NCBI GenBank assembly: GCA_009908505.1
Contig: JAAAPD010000067.1
Location: 1 to 64,000, forward strand
DNA from: Alphaproteobacteria bacterium
GTDB taxonomy: Bacteria > Pseudomonadota > Alphaproteobacteria > Rhodobacterales > Rhodobacteraceae
DNA length: 64,000 nucleotides
Reading direction: 5' to 3'
Part shown: positions 1 through 9,560 of the stretch, in pieces
Layout of the letters: the number at the start of each line of letters is the position of its first letter
How positions within the stretch are numbered: position 1 is the first letter of the stretch
Notes under the pieces: generated by a model
Databases searched by the model: none
What the model saw: only the letters and a program-made list of their open reading frames with translations
Told to the model about the DNA's origin: nothing
Position numbers and translations under genes: made by a program

Positions 1-110
1 CCGAAATACTTCGTAATCGCGGCCGTCAACGTCGTCTTGCCGTGGTCAACGTGACCAATCGTGCCGATGTTCACGTGCTCTTTAGAACGATCAAACTTTT
101 CCTTTGCCAT
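1..110 (-). CDS. tuf: Elongation factor Tu, N-terminal fragment
   Basis: This is the first 36 codons of a leftward gene that runs off the window. It begins [20 protein letters not shown] and carries the G1 P-loop GHVDHGKT at residues 19-26, diagnostic of EF-Tu, the GTPase that delivers aminoacyl-tRNA to the ribosome. The start is the ATG at 110. The rest of the gene lies outside the window. About 130 bases of non-coding DNA separate it from the next gene, and I see no confident promoter there. Alphaproteobacteria often carry two tuf copies; which one this is cannot be told. Confidence 0.95.
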   Translation of the reverse strand, partial: MAKEKFDRSKEHVNIGTIGHVDHGKTTLTAAITKYF

Positions 111-238
111 GGTGCGCGGCGCCTTGTCGTTTCGGGGGCCTTGGCGGAATGCAACAGCGGCCCGGGTTTACATCGCGGGCCGTTTATTGCCTTGCCGGGG
201 GAAAATCAAGCGCGACTTGCGCCCTCTTGGACGGGTGT

Positions 239-877
239 TCAGTTCGTCACCGGCGGGCTTTGATCCGGGAGGATCGCATCCGGGTCATCGACCAGGACAT
301 TGCCCTCGACGATGGTTTCATCCTCGGGAAGGTCCTCGGGCGTTCCGCCGAACCATTCGGCGTTTTTGCGCATGGTTCGTTCGATGGCTCGCGCGGCGTT
401 GAAGGCCAGCCCCTCGAGTTGTTCCTCGCGGGATTTCGACAGGCCGGACCCCAGGAACGGGATCGAGCAGCAGGGTTCGAAGACCGTCAGCTGGATCGGC
501 TCGTCGTTCAGCTTGGTCCGGGTCGAATCCTCGAAGAAGTTTACGGTGACGATCAAGACCGATTTCGGGGAATAGACCAGCGGAATGCCCGGCGCGGCCA
601 GGACATAGCCCTCGATGGCGACGCCGATGTGATAGTAGTCTTCCCCCGGGAAACGGGTTTCGTCGAACCGGTCGGCGACGGCCTTGCGCATCGCGGCGTT
701 CCATTCCTCGGCCGTGGCCTGGCGCGAGAACGGGCCGCGCTCGGGGTCCGGCGTGACGGCGATGTTGTGGCCAAGGCGGAACTGGCCGATCGGTTCAGGT
801 GTCACGGTCAGGTCGTCGCGCACCCCGCCACAGGCAGTCAGCACCAGAAGGCCAAGAAGGCCGATCACCATTCGCAT
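239..877 (-). CDS. Putative lipoprotein, conserved, function unknown
   Basis: A 212-residue protein of unknown function, predicted to be exported and lipidated. The start at 877 was preferred over an upstream in-frame codon because it puts a short hydrophobic signal peptide directly at the N-terminus, ending in the lipobox LTAC (Cys16), and a GGGGGA ribosome site lies 8 bases upstream. The mature part is acidic at the C-terminus, with several DP and EDLPED stretches, and has no membrane segment. It lies downstream of parC on the same strand with a 75-base gap. I recognise no domain; it looks like the small outer-membrane lipoproteins of unknown role common in this bacterial family. Confidence 0.75.
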   Translation of the reverse strand: MRMVIGLLGLLVLTACGGVRDDLTVTPEPIGQFRLGHNIAVTPDPERGPFSRQATAEEWNAAMRKAVADRFDETRFPGEDYYHIGVAIEGYVLAAPGIPLVYSPKSVLIVTVNFFEDSTRTKLNDEPIQLTVFEPCCSIPFLGSGLSKSREEQLEGLAFNAARAIERTMRKNAEWFGGTPEDLPEDETIVEGNVLVDDPDAILPDQSPPVTN

Positions 878-952
878 TGCACATTCCCCCGGCATCGTTT
901 CCCGCAATGACTAGCCCAGCCGGGCCTGTCACGCAATCGTGGCTCGGGGTGG

Positions 953-3406
953 TCAGGTAAAACGGTTGTCGCGGGGAAAGCCGTGCGGCGGTTGCTTGCC
1001 GACGCCCGCGCGCTTGCCAAGCCACGCCCCCAGGTCGCGCTCGGTGCGGGTGTTGCCGCCCCCCATTGTCCAGCTGAGGCCGTCGTCCCAGTTGAACGTG
1101 GTGATATCCGCCAGCCCGCCATCGAGTTCCAGCACGCCCTGACGCCCGCGCGCCTGCTTGTATTTCTGAAGCCGGACGCCCTTGCCCCGGCCCATTTCGG
1201 GCACTTCGGACAGCGGGAAGACCAGGAACTTGCGGTTTTCGGACACCACTGCCACGTGGTCGCCGGCAACGCGCCGCACGGCGGCAGCGACGACATCATC
1301 CTTGACGTTCAGCACCTGCTTGCCGGTCCTCGTCTGGGCGACGACATCGTTCTCGGGCACCACGAACCCGTCCCCGGCGCTGGAGGCGACGAGCAGTTTT
1401 TCGCCGGGGCGATGCACGATCAGATCGACGATGCTGCGTTCGTTGGGCAGGTCCACCATCAACCTTACGGGTTCGCCCATGCCGCGTCCCCCGGGCAGGT
1501 TGGCCGCCGACAGGGTGTAGAACCGCCCATTGCTGCCGAAGACCAGCAGCCTATCGGTGGTTTCGGCATGGAAGATGAAGCGTGGCCCGTCGCCATCCTT
1601 GAATTTCAACTCGCGGTTCAGGTCGATATGGCCCGAAAGGGCGCGAATCCAGCCCATCTGCGAACAGACCACGGTGATCGGTTCGCGGTCGATCATCGCC
1701 TCGAGCGGTACGTCCTCGACCTCATCCGCCTCGGCGAAACCGGTGCGCCGCGCTCCGCCCTCGGCCTTGGCGCCGAAGTCCTTGCGGACCTCCTTGAGCT
1801 GCTCGCCGATGCGATCCCATTGCAGGCTTTCATCGTCGAGTAGGTCCTCGATCTCGGCGCGCTCCATCATGAGCTCGTCGCGCTCTCGGATCAGCGCCTC
1901 TTCCTCGAGGCGTCGTAGGCTGCGCAGCCGCATGTTCAGGATCGCCTCGGCCTGCACGTCAGACAGGCCGTTTTCGCGGCCCGCATAGCTGGACGGCACC
2001 TTGCGTTCACTTTCGCCCTCGACAAAGGCCGGGGCGATGGCGGCCTCGTCCACGATCAGCGACAGGCTGTCCACGTCCACCCCCGCCAGGGGCGAGGCAT
2101 AATCCGCCTCGGACGTGGCGCGCCGGATCGCGTCCTGGTGCGGGCGGCTCCAATCCTCGTACATCAAGGCCGCCTTGGGGTCGTCATCGTAACGGATGAT
2201 GTCGATCACCCGGTCAAGATTGAGAAAGGCGGTGATCAGCCCCGACAGGACCTCGAGCCGGTTGTCGATCTTGTCCAGCCGATACTGGCTGCGCCGCAAA
2301 AGCACCTCGCGCCGATGATCGAGAAAGGCGCGCAGAACCTCCTTGAGGCTGCATACCTTGGGGGTCAGCCCGTCGATCAGCACGTTCATGTTCAGACTGA
2401 AGCGCGTTTCCAGGTCGGAATTACGGAACAGTGTCGACATCAGGACTTCCGCCTGCACGTTCTTCGAGCGCGGTTCCAGCACGATGCGGATATCGTCGGC
2501 GCTTTCATCGCGGACATCGGCCAGGATCGGGACCTTCTTGGTTTGGATCAGCTCGGCCAGCTTCTCGATCAGCTTGGACTTCTGAACCTGGTAGGGAATC
2601 TCGGTGACGACGATCTGCCACTGGCCGCGGCCAAGATCTTCGACCTCCCAGCGGGCGCGCAGGCGGAACCCGCCCTTGCCGGTGCGATAGGTCTCGGCCA
2701 TGCTTTCGGGCGGTTCGACGATGACGCCGCCGGTGGGAAAATCCGGCCCCTTGATGTAGTTGAGCAGCGTATCGTCGCGGGCATCGGGCGTCTTAATCAG
2801 GTGCAGGCAGGCCGCGATGACCTCGTCCAGGTTATGCGGTGGAATGTTGGTTGCCATTCCGACGGCGATACCGCTGGCGCCATTGGCCAGCAGATTTGGG
2901 AAGGCAGCGGGCAGCACGACCGGTTCGCGCAGCGTGCCGTCGTAGTTTTCCCGGAAATCGACCGCGTTTTCCGACAGCCCTTCCAGAAGGGCCTCGGCGG
3001 CCTTGGTCATCCGCGCCTCGGTATAGCGACTGGCCGCCGGGTTATCGCCGTCGATATTGCCGAAATTGCCCTGCCCGTCGACGAGCGGATAGCGCACCGC
3101 GAAATCCTGCGCCAGGCGCGCCATGGCATCATAGATCGCCGCGTCCCCATGCGGGTGGTAGTTACCCATCACGTCGCCGCTGATCTTGGCGGATTTGCGG
3201 AAGCCGCCGTTGGCCGACAGTCTCAATTCCCGCATGGCGAAGAGGATTCGCCGGTGAACCGGCTTCAACCCGTCGCGTGCATCGGGCAATGCCCTGTGCA
3301 TGATGGTGGACAATGCATAGGTCAGATAGCGTTCGCCAATGGCGCGGCGCAGCGGCTCGGCCAGTTCCATCAGGTCCATGTTGGGGTCTGTCGTCTCGTC
3401 GGACAT
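953..3406 (-). CDS. parC: DNA topoisomerase IV subunit A
   Basis: Breakage-reunion subunit of topoisomerase IV, which decatenates daughter chromosomes with ParE. The 817-residue protein starts [15 protein letters not shown] at 3406; the frame stays open upstream but that extension is not protein-like. The winged-helix region holds HPHGD (residues 84-88) and the catalytic tyrosine Tyr128 in [10 protein letters not shown]. The C-terminal part has ParC-like beta-pinwheel blades and no GyrA-box QRRGGKG, which separates it from GyrA. The quinolone-determining positions read Ala89 and Asp93 where E. coli ParC has Ser80 and Glu84. The gene is probably monocistronic or leads into the lipoprotein gene. 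Confidence 0.95.
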   Translation of the reverse strand: MSDETTDPNMDLMELAEPLRRAIGERYLTYALSTIMHRALPDARDGLKPVHRRILFAMRELRLSANGGFRKSAKISGDVMGNYHPHGDAAIYDAMARLAQDFAVRYPLVDGQGNFGNIDGDNPAASRYTEARMTKAAEALLEGLSENAVDFRENYDGTLREPVVLPAAFPNLLANGASGIAVGMATNIPPHNLDEVIAACLHLIKTPDARDDTLLNYIKGPDFPTGGVIVEPPESMAETYRTGKGGFRLRARWEVEDLGRGQWQIVVTEIPYQVQKSKLIEKLAELIQTKKVPILADVRDESADDIRIVLEPRSKNVQAEVLMSTLFRNSDLETRFSLNMNVLIDGLTPKVCSLKEVLRAFLDHRREVLLRRSQYRLDKIDNRLEVLSGLITAFLNLDRVIDIIRYDDDPKAALMYEDWSRPHQDAIRRATSEADYASPLAGVDVDSLSLIVDEAAIAPAFVEGESERKVPSSYAGRENGLSDVQAEAILNMRLRSLRRLEEEALIRERDELMMERAEIEDLLDDESLQWDRIGEQLKEVRKDFGAKAEGGARRTGFAEADEVEDVPLEAMIDREPITVVCSQMGWIRALSGHIDLNRELKFKDGDGPRFIFHAETTDRLLVFGSNGRFYTLSAANLPGGRGMGEPVRLMVDLPNERSIVDLIVHRPGEKLLVASSAGDGFVVPENDVVAQTRTGKQVLNVKDDVVAAAVRRVAGDHVAVVSENRKFLVFPLSEVPEMGRGKGVRLQKYKQARGRQGVLELDGGLADITTFNWDDGLSWTMGGGNTRTERDLGAWLGKRAGVGKQPPHGFPRDNRFT

Positions 3407-3560
3407 AGATGCTGTGTAGCCAAGCGCGCGCGCGCCGTAAATCGCCAATTGCGCATATGGCACGGTGAAATTCGCCGCAATCGCGACTCGCCGGATCAGG
3501 GAACCCACGCTATGATCGGGACGTTGTTTGCGTGTTCAAGGATCTCTGGGGGGATCAGGT

Positions 3561-4085
3561 ATGAAAACATACGTCTGGCTGACTTTCGCCTTCATGGGCT
3601 GGGCCTATTATGAAATGTCCGGCGGGGCCGATTTCCAGCCGCAAGAGCGCCACACCCAGGCGCCTGTGGAACAAGCCGAACCGGCGGAGCCGCCGTTGAT
3701 TGCGACCCGTGCCGATACGTCGACCCTGTCGGCGATCGCGCCCTCGGAGGGCGGCGCCGCAATCTCCGTCACGCCGGCGGCCTATGCCGTGCCGCAACCC
3801 GAGCCGGCCACGACCCCTCTCGACAGCGCGACGTCGCCGCAAGAAAGCGCCGGCCAGGAAGACCCTGCCCCGGCCTCCGCACCGCCGATGGACCTCCGCG
3901 AGGTGGCCGGCAGCTTCGTGAACATGCGGCTCGGCCCGGGCACGACACATGGCGTCGTGACCACCCTGCCACGGGGCACCGAAGTCGAGGTGCGCGAGGT
4001 CTCGCAAGGTTGGGCACGGCTCGAGGTGGTGAACACCGGCCAGCGCGGCTGGATGGCCGAACGTTTGCTGACCGACCCCAGTTGA
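3561..4085 (+). CDS. SH3-domain protein with signal anchor
   Basis: A 174-residue envelope protein. The start at 3561 follows a GGGGGGATCAGG ribosome site and gives a short N-terminal hydrophobic segment (about residues 4-20) acting as signal or anchor. It is followed by a long Pro/Ala/Glu-rich linker (about 25-110) and a C-terminal bacterial SH3 domain (about 115-170), visible as the VNMRLGPGTTHGVVTTLPRG pattern and the closing GWMAERLL. Such SH3 domains bind peptidoglycan or partner proteins in the periplasm. It is divergent from parC across about 150 bases and is followed by an SDR gene after 40 bases. The specific role is unknown. Confidence 0.8.
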   Translation: MKTYVWLTFAFMGWAYYEMSGGADFQPQERHTQAPVEQAEPAEPPLIATRADTSTLSAIAPSEGGAAISVTPAAYAVPQPEPATTPLDSATSPQESAGQEDPAPASAPPMDLREVAGSFVNMRLGPGTTHGVVTTLPRGTEVEVREVSQGWARLEVVNTGQRGWMAERLLTDPS

Positions 4086-4125
4086 ACCCTTGCCCCCAGA
4101 CCCGGTTGCGGACAAAACCGGGATC

Positions 4126-4959
4126 ATGACACAGCGTTCCATCCTGATCACCGGCTGTTCGTCGGGCATCGGCGCCGATGCCGCCCGCACCCTGCACGCA
4201 CGCGGCTGGCAGGTCTTCGCCTCTTGCCGCGCAGAATACGATTGCGGAAAACTGCGCGCCGAAGGATTGCACAGCCCGCGGCTGGACTATGACGACCCGC
4301 TGTCGATCCGCAGCGCCCTGACCGAGATACTGGGGACAACGGGCGGCACGCTGGATGCGGTGTTCAACAACGGCGCATATGCCATTCCCGGCGCGGTCGA
4401 GGACGTGCCCCGCGATGCCTTGCGTGCCATCTATGAAACCAACCTGTTCGGCGTCCATGACCTGACCCGCGAGGTGATCCCGGTGATGCGCGCCCAAGGG
4501 CACGGACGTATCATCAACTGTTCGTCGGTCCTGGGCTTCGTCCCGATGAAATGGCGCGGCGCCTACGTTTCCACAAAATACGCGATGGAGGGGCTGACGG
4601 ATGTCTTGCGCCTTGAAATGGCCGATACCGGGATCGAGGTGATCCTGATCGAGCCCGGCCCGATCACCAGTCGGATCCGCGAGAATTCGCGCCGCCCGTT
4701 CGAAACCTGGATCGACTGGAAGGGGTCCGCCCGCAAGGACCAGTACGAAGCCAGTCTTCTCAAGCGCCTCTACCACGACAAGGACAAGCCCGACACCTTC
4801 GAATTGTCCCCCGCGGCCGTCACGCGCAAGCTGATTCATGCGCTGGAGGCGCCACGCCCGCGCCCGCGCTACTACGTCACAACGCCGACCCATCTCATGG
4901 GAATTGCGCGCCGATTGCTACCGACGCGGGCGCTGGACTGGCTGATTGCCCGCGGCTGA
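4126..4959 (+). CDS. Short-chain dehydrogenase/reductase (SDR)
   Basis: A 277-residue NAD(P)-dependent oxidoreductase of the classical SDR family. The nucleotide motif TGCSSGIG is at residues 9-16, the NNGAY structural motif follows, and the catalytic YxxxK is Tyr147/Lys151 in AYVSTKYAMEG, preceded by the INCSS serine motif. The start at 4126 was chosen because the motif then begins at the usual position and the preceding residues are not family-like. The substrate cannot be told from sequence; the extended C-terminal region resembles the retinol-dehydrogenase/YbbO-like group. Cytoplasmic. It follows the SH3 gene by 40 bases and may share its transcript. Confidence 0.88.
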   Translation: MTQRSILITGCSSGIGADAARTLHARGWQVFASCRAEYDCGKLRAEGLHSPRLDYDDPLSIRSALTEILGTTGGTLDAVFNNGAYAIPGAVEDVPRDALRAIYETNLFGVHDLTREVIPVMRAQGHGRIINCSSVLGFVPMKWRGAYVSTKYAMEGLTDVLRLEMADTGIEVILIEPGPITSRIRENSRRPFETWIDWKGSARKDQYEASLLKRLYHDKDKPDTFELSPAAVTRKLIHALEAPRPRPRYYVTTPTHLMGIARRLLPTRALDWLIARG

Positions 4960-5020
4960 CCCTTTCCTTTGCCGCCATAGCTGCTAAGTCCGACGCAACC
5001 AGAAACAGAAAGGCCCAGCC

Positions 5021-5221
5021 ATGACTGCCCAACCTCTTATCATCGCGATCATCATCGCCTGCGTGGTGGTGGCGCTGATCCTTGTCCGGGGCGTTGCGAT
5101 GTTCGGCACCGGGGCCGATCCGAAAAAATCCAACAAGGTGATGCAGTTGCGAATCCTGGCGCAGTTCGTAGCGGTCGTCATCATCATCATCGGTGCGCTT
5201 TTGCTGAACGGAGCGGAATGA
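5021..5221 (+). CDS. Twin transmembrane protein, HIG1-like
   Basis: A 66-residue inner-membrane protein with two hydrophobic helices (about 5-24 and 44-62) joined by a short basic loop containing NKVMQLRILAQ. That loop fits the RxRxxxQ-type motif of HIG1-domain twin-TM proteins, which in mitochondria stabilise respiratory supercomplexes; a respiratory role here is inference. Its TGA stop overlaps the start of the adenosyltransferase gene (ATGA), so the two are almost certainly co-transcribed and translationally coupled. Confidence 0.85.
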   Translation: MTAQPLIIAIIIACVVVALILVRGVAMFGTGADPKKSNKVMQLRILAQFVAVVIIIIGALLLNGAE

Positions 5222-5793
5222 TGGTCGTCCTCAACAAGATCTACACCAAGACCGGCGACGCCGGCGAGACCGCCCTCGGGAACGGGGCCCGGGTGGCCAA
5301 GCATTCCATGCGCGTAATCGCCTACGGCACGGTCGATGAGACCAACGCCGCCGTCGGCATGGCCCGCCAGCATGCCGAGGGCGAAATTGATGCCCTGCTG
5401 GGGATGATCCAGAACGACCTCTTCGATCTGGGCGCCGATCTTTGCCGGCCCGACATGGAAAAAGACGCCGAGGCCGAGTTCCCGCCGCTGCGCGTTTCCG
5501 ATGGCCAGGTCACACGGCTGGAGGCCGAGATCGACACGATGAACGGCAAGTTGCAGCCGCTGCGCAGCTTCATCCTGCCCGGCGGGTCGGCCCTGGCCGC
5601 CCACCTTCATGTCTGCCGTACGGTTTCGCGCCGCGCTGAACGGCTGGCCGTCGAACTGGCCACGATGGAAACGGTGAACCCCGCGGCGGTCAAATACCTC
5701 AACCGGCTAAGCGACTGGTTCTTTGTGGCGTCGCGTATCGCCAACAATGACGGCCACGATGACGTCCTTTGGCAGCCGGGCGCGAACCGGTGA
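5221..5793 (+). CDS. Cob(I)yrinic acid a,c-diamide adenosyltransferase, PduO type
   Basis: Transfers the adenosyl group of ATP to cob(I)alamin, making coenzyme B12, needed for example by methylmalonyl-CoA and ethylmalonyl-CoA mutases. The 190-residue protein has the PduO-type N-terminus MVVLNKIYTKTGDAGETAL (ATP loop), the YGTVDETNAAVG segment, and the C-terminal LPGGS then CRTVSRRAER active-site helix. Two adjacent ATGs exist (5218 and 5221); 5221 gives the usual N-terminus, but 5218 is equally possible. It is coupled to the twin-TM gene upstream. A B12 adenosylation gene fits an organism using the ethylmalonyl-CoA pathway, since mcd lies in this window. Confidence 0.93.
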   Translation: MVVLNKIYTKTGDAGETALGNGARVAKHSMRVIAYGTVDETNAAVGMARQHAEGEIDALLGMIQNDLFDLGADLCRPDMEKDAEAEFPPLRVSDGQVTRLEAEIDTMNGKLQPLRSFILPGGSALAAHLHVCRTVSRRAERLAVELATMETVNPAAVKYLNRLSDWFFVASRIANNDGHDDVLWQPGANR

Positions 5794-5802
5794 TCCGTGA
5801 AC

Positions 5803-5868
5803 GGGACGGCGGGCGGGGCGATGTTGCCGCCCGGCATGGCGGCAACGAGCGGTGCTCGGCGGCCCTGT
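5803..5868. repeat. Dispersed hairpin repeat, copy A
   Basis: An intergenic element between the adenosyltransferase and etfB. Its first 33 bases or so match a second copy at 40599 with only two mismatches, and the similarity then continues more loosely. It contains a perfect 9-bp stem (5823-5831 with 5838-5846, GTTGCCGCC / GGCGGCAAC) with a six-base loop. It is not followed by a T-run, so it is not an ordinary terminator. Confidence 0.6.
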
Positions 5869-5893
5869 TTAAAAAGAAACGCGGCGTAGGTTG

Positions 5894-5901
5894 GCGCTAA
5901 C
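5894..5901 (+). promoter_or_regulatory. GCGCTAAC motif in the etfBA leader
   Basis: The octamer GCGCTAAC, preceded by TTG, lies 83 bases upstream of the etfB start. The same octamer, or a one-base variant, occurs three times upstream of pckA at 15177-15216. It looks like half of a LacI-type palindrome. The binding protein is not known; assignment as an operator is inference. Confidence 0.35.
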
Positions 5902-5984
5902 GTGACGATTTTGCACTGTTGCCCCGCCCCGGCCCGCGCTACCAACACGATCGAGATTAGGAATCCATAGGGAGATTTACGCTG

Positions 5985-6743
5985 ATGAAGGTGCTCGTGC
6001 CCGTCAAACGCGTGATCGATTACAACGTGAAGGTCCGCGTCAAGGCGGATGGTTCCGGTGTCGATCTCGCCAACGTCAAAATGTCGATGAACCCGTTCGA
6101 CGAGATTGCGGTCGAAGAGGCGATCCGCCTGAAAGAGGCTGGCAAGGCCGACGAGGTGGTCGCGGTTTCCATCGGCGTGAAACAGGCTCAGGAAACTCTG
6201 CGCACCGCTCTGGCCATGGGCGCCGACCGGGCGATTCTGGTCGTGGCCGCCGATGATGTCCACCAGGATATCGAGCCGCTGGCCGTCGCCAAGATCCTCG
6301 CCAAGGTCGTCGATGAAGAGCAGCCCGGCCTGGTCATCGCCGGCAAGCAGGCGATCGACAACGACATGAACGCCACCGGCCAGATGCTGTCGGCACTTCT
6401 GGGCTGGTCCCAGGGCACCTTTGCCAGCGCGCTGGACGTGGACGGCGACAGCGCCGTCGTCACCCGCGAGGTCGATGGCGGGCTGCAAACCATCAAGGTC
6501 AAGATGCCGACCATCGTTACCGTCGACCTGCGCCTGAACGAGCCGCGCTACGCCTCGCTTCCCAACATCATGAAGGCCAAGAAAAAGCCGCTGGATGAAA
6601 AGACCGCCGAGGATTACGGCGTCGATGTCAGCCCGCGCCTGTCCATCGTGTCGACCTCGGAACCCGAGGCCCGCCAGGCCGGTGAAATCGTCGGTTCCGT
6701 CGATGAACTGGTCGAGAAACTCAAGGAAAAGGGGGCCGTGTGA
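5985..6743 (+). CDS. etfB: Electron transfer flavoprotein subunit beta
   Basis: AMP-binding subunit of the ETF heterodimer, which takes electrons from acyl-CoA and other dehydrogenases and passes them to ETF-ubiquinone oxidoreductase. The 252-residue protein starts [20 protein letters not shown], a standard EtfB N-terminus, and contains the signature region [12 protein letters not shown] and [15 protein letters not shown]. The start at 5985 has a GGGAGA ribosome site. The stop overlaps the etfA start (TGATG), so the two subunits are translationally coupled. In this window the likely electron donors are methylsuccinyl-CoA dehydrogenase (mcd) and acyl-CoA oxidation generally. Confidence 0.96.
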   Translation: MKVLVPVKRVIDYNVKVRVKADGSGVDLANVKMSMNPFDEIAVEEAIRLKEAGKADEVVAVSIGVKQAQETLRTALAMGADRAILVVAADDVHQDIEPLAVAKILAKVVDEEQPGLVIAGKQAIDNDMNATGQMLSALLGWSQGTFASALDVDGDSAVVTREVDGGLQTIKVKMPTIVTVDLRLNEPRYASLPNIMKAKKKPLDEKTAEDYGVDVSPRLSIVSTSEPEARQAGEIVGSVDELVEKLKEKGAV

Positions 6744-7672
6744 TGGCTGTTCTTCTGCTTGCCGAAGTCAATGACGGTGAACTGTCGCTGGATGCCACCG
6801 CCAAGGCGGTCACCGCAGCCAGTCAACTGGGCGACGTGACCGTACTCTGCGCCGGGGGCTCTGCCGCCGCTGCAGGTGAGGCCGCCGCCAAGATCGATGG
6901 CGTTTCCAAGGTGCTGGTCGCCGAGGATGACGGCCTGGGCCACCGCCTGGCCGAGTCGACCGCGGCGCTGATCGTGTCGCTGGCCGGCGACTATGACCAT
7001 ATCACCGCGCCGGCCACCACGGATGCCAAAAACGTCATGCCGCGCGTTGCCGCGCTGCTGGACGTGATGGTGATCTCGGACGCATCGGCCGTGGTCGATG
7101 CCGACACGTTCGAACGCCCGATCTACGCGGGCAACGCGATCCAGACGGTGAAATCCTCTGACGCCAAGAAGGTCGTGACCTTCCGCACCTCGACCTTCGA
7201 CGCCGCCGGCGAAGGTGGCGCAGCCTCGGTCGAAACCGTGGACGTGCCGGCCTCCGACGGCCTGTCGGAATGGGTCGAGGACAAGGTCGCCGAAAGCGAC
7301 CGTCCGGAACTGACCTCGGCCGGTGTCGTGGTCTCGGGCGGCCGCGGTGTGGGGTCCGAGGACGATTTCGCCCTGATCGAGAAACTGGCCGACAAGCTGG
7401 GCGCCGCTGTCGGTGCCTCTCGGGCCGCCGTCGACTCGGGCTATGCCCCCAATGATTGGCAGGTGGGCCAGACCGGCAAGGTCGTCGCCCCGGACCTTTA
7501 CATCGCCGTGGGCATCTCGGGGGCGATCCAGCACCTAGCCGGCATGAAGGACTCCAAGGTGATCGTCGCCATCAACAAGGATGAAGAGGCGCCGATCTTC
7601 CAGGTGGCCGATTATGGCTTGGTCGCGGACCTTTTCGACGCCCTGCCGGAACTTACCGAGAAACTCGGCTGA
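6743..7672 (+). CDS. etfA: Electron transfer flavoprotein subunit alpha
   Basis: FAD-binding subunit of ETF. The 309-residue protein begins MAVLLLAEV; the ATG at 6743 overlaps the etfB stop and is preferred to the GTG three bases earlier. The C-terminal FAD domain shows the family signature: SGGRGVG, then [42 protein letters not shown] and [11 protein letters not shown] strong intrinsic terminator follows at 7696, so the operon is etfBA only. Confidence 0.96.
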   Translation: MAVLLLAEVNDGELSLDATAKAVTAASQLGDVTVLCAGGSAAAAGEAAAKIDGVSKVLVAEDDGLGHRLAESTAALIVSLAGDYDHITAPATTDAKNVMPRVAALLDVMVISDASAVVDADTFERPIYAGNAIQTVKSSDAKKVVTFRTSTFDAAGEGGAASVETVDVPASDGLSEWVEDKVAESDRPELTSAGVVVSGGRGVGSEDDFALIEKLADKLGAAVGASRAAVDSGYAPNDWQVGQTGKVVAPDLYIAVGISGAIQHLAGMKDSKVIVAINKDEEAPIFQVADYGLVADLFDALPELTEKLG

Positions 7673-7695
7673 TCGGCACAGCCATGAAAACTGGA

Positions 7696-7726
7696 AGGGC
7701 TCGCCGGTTCGGCGGGCCCTTTTTCG
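7696..7726 (+). terminator. Rho-independent terminator after etfA
   Basis: AGGGC-T-CGCCG, loop GTT, CGGCG-G-GCCCT form an 11-bp stem with one T/G wobble, followed directly by TTTTTC. It lies 23 bases past the etfA stop and just before the convergent DUF6473 gene ends. Confidence 0.9.
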
Positions 7727-7727
7727 T

Positions 7728-8504
7728 TCAGTCGCTGCGCGACTCCATCGAGGCGGACAGCGCCTTGGCGACACGGTCATGATCGCGGGGGCTCGGCAAA
7801 TGAGGGGTCACACCGGGTCGGCCATCGTAAATCACCTGTGTCAGCATCGCCCCGGTGTCTTGCAGCGTGGCCAGCATGTCCTTGGTCACCAGGTTCGGAT
7901 CATGCCCGTCCACCGCTGGTTCCTCGGGGCGCCGCGTTGCGAACCACAACAGGTGGACAGGTCCTGCCGCAAGGCCGACCACCTGCCGCATCCGCCGCAC
8001 CCAGCAGCGCTGCAGAACGGCCCTCACCTCGGAAAACCTTAGCGGGTCCGTCTCGACCAGGCGGCTCAGAAGGTGCCCGGTAAAGGCGATCTCGGTGAAA
8101 TCGACCTCAGGATAGAGCGCGCGCAAGGCGTCGCTGGGCGCAACGAAGCGATCGTTCCGGCGCGGATGCACCTTGTAGTAGCGATTGCTGAGATTGGCCG
8201 CGCCCATGACCTGCAACACTACGGCCGAAGCATCGTGGATCATCGCGCGCACCGCCCGATCCTGCAAGAAAAGGTCGGGGCCGGCCATTCGCTGTCCTAG
8301 ATTGACGCAGATACGACTCGTGCGTTCCTCCAGCAGGTCCGGAAACGGCCGCGGCGTATCGCGGGCGAATGTCTCATTGCCTCCGATACAGGCGATGTAG
8401 CCACCATCGAGCGATCGCCGGGGGCCCCGGAAATGGACCCGTGACAGGCCGTAGGTGCAGGTCTGGCGGTTTGGGCCGCGTGCGGTTCTCAGATGAAGTG
8501 TCAT
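7728..8504 (-). CDS. DUF6473 family protein
   Basis: A 258-residue cytoplasmic protein. The order of motifs (YGLSRVHFRGPRRSLDGGYI, then IGGNETFARDTPRPFPDLLEE, ICVNLGQRMAGPDLFLQD and VLQVMGAANLSNRYYKVHPRRNDRF) matches the DUF6473 family known mainly from Rhodobacteraceae. The pattern of a GG-E element and a CVNLG-NAGPD element recalls SGNH/sulfotransferase-like folds, but no activity is established. The ATG at 8504 has a GGTGGGA ribosome site close upstream; a GTG at 8531 would add nine residues. It is convergent with etfA and divergent from hbd. Confidence 0.82.
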   Translation of the reverse strand: MTLHLRTARGPNRQTCTYGLSRVHFRGPRRSLDGGYIACIGGNETFARDTPRPFPDLLEERTSRICVNLGQRMAGPDLFLQDRAVRAMIHDASAVVLQVMGAANLSNRYYKVHPRRNDRFVAPSDALRALYPEVDFTEIAFTGHLLSRLVETDPLRFSEVRAVLQRCWVRRMRQVVGLAAGPVHLLWFATRRPEEPAVDGHDPNLVTKDMLATLQDTGAMLTQVIYDGRPGVTPHLPSPRDHDRVAKALSASMESRSD

Positions 8505-8684
8505 TGGTCCCACCACATTGTTTCGTCTCACCGACGCCCAAGTTCTGTCGATTCCCTTTCCGGCGGCTTAAGCTGCGCATTCGACTCAATTGCGGCTCAT
8601 TTCCGATTCCGCGACGCAGCATCTTGAGCAGGAACGGAACGCCGCATAGGGTGATGCCCACGAACAGGACCAGGGAACGCGCAC

Positions 8685-9560
8685 ATGGCTATTGAACGGA
8701 TTGGCGTCGTCGGGGCCGGGCAGATGGGCAACGGGATCGCCCATGTCTGCGCCGTCGCAGGCTACGAAGTGCTGCTCAACGACATCAATCAGGATGCCAT
8801 CGACAAGGCCATGGCGACGATCGGCAAGAACCTGGACCGCCAGGTTAGTCGCGAGGTGATCACCGAGGCCCAGAAAGCCGAGGCAGTGGCGCGGATCGGT
8901 ACGACCCGCACCCTGACCGACCTGGGCCCCACGGACTTGATCATCGAAGCCGCGACAGAGCGGGAAACCGTCAAGCAGGCGATCTTCGAGGATCTGCTGC
9001 CGCATCTTACGCCGGACACGATCCTGACCTCGAACACCTCGTCGATCTCGATCACCCGCCTGGCCAGCCGCACCGACCGGCCCGAAAAATTCATGGGCTT
9101 CCATTTCATGAACCCGGTGCCGGTCATGCAGCTGGTCGAGCTGATCCGCGGCATCGCCACGGACAAGGACACGTTCGACGCCTGTTATGATGTGGTCGAA
9201 CGGCTGGGCAAGACGGCTGCCACGGCCGAGGATTTTCCCGCCTTCATCGTGAACCGCATCCTGATGCCGATGATCAACGAGGCCGTCTATGCCCTATACG
9301 AAGGCGTCGGTAGCGTTCAGTCGATCGACACCTCGCTGAAACTCGGGGCCAACCACCCGATGGGGCCGCTCGAACTGGCCGATTTCATCGGGCTGGATAC
9401 CTGCCTGGCCATCATGAACGTGCTGCATGACGGGCTGGCCGATACGAAATACCGGCCCTGTCCGCTTTTGACGAAATATGTCGAGGCCGGGTGGCTGGGC
9501 CGCAAGACCGAACGCGGCTTCTACGACTATCGTGGCGATACGCCGGTGCCGACACGCTAG
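8685..9560 (+). CDS. hbd: 3-hydroxybutyryl-CoA dehydrogenase
   Basis: A 291-residue NAD(P)-dependent dehydrogenase interconverting acetoacetyl-CoA and 3-hydroxybutyryl-CoA, in butanoate/PHB-linked metabolism. The Rossmann motif GAGQMG is at residues 10-15, followed by the NTSSISIT loop and the family signature GFHFMNPVPVMQLVELIRG with the catalytic His. The C-terminal dimerisation domain shows NRILMPMINEAVYALYEGV and NHPMGPLELADFIGLD. Its TAG stop overlaps that of the convergent acyltransferase by four bases. Confidence 0.94.
   Translation: MAIERIGVVGAGQMGNGIAHVCAVAGYEVLLNDINQDAIDKAMATIGKNLDRQVSREVITEAQKAEAVARIGTTRTLTDLGPTDLIIEAATERETVKQAIFEDLLPHLTPDTILTSNTSSISITRLASRTDRPEKFMGFHFMNPVPVMQLVELIRGIATDKDTFDACYDVVERLGKTAATAEDFPAFIVNRILMPMINEAVYALYEGVGSVQSIDTSLKLGANHPMGPLELADFIGLDTCLAIMNVLHDGLADTKYRPCPLLTKYVEAGWLGRKTERGFYDYRGDTPVPTR

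Noticed and set aside
8374-8661. A 95-codon minus-strand frame between the DUF6473 gene and hbd, with a possible membrane helix
   Set aside because: It overlaps the 5' end of the DUF6473 gene and the hbd leader, has no good ribosome site and no family pattern; one hydrophobic run is not enough.
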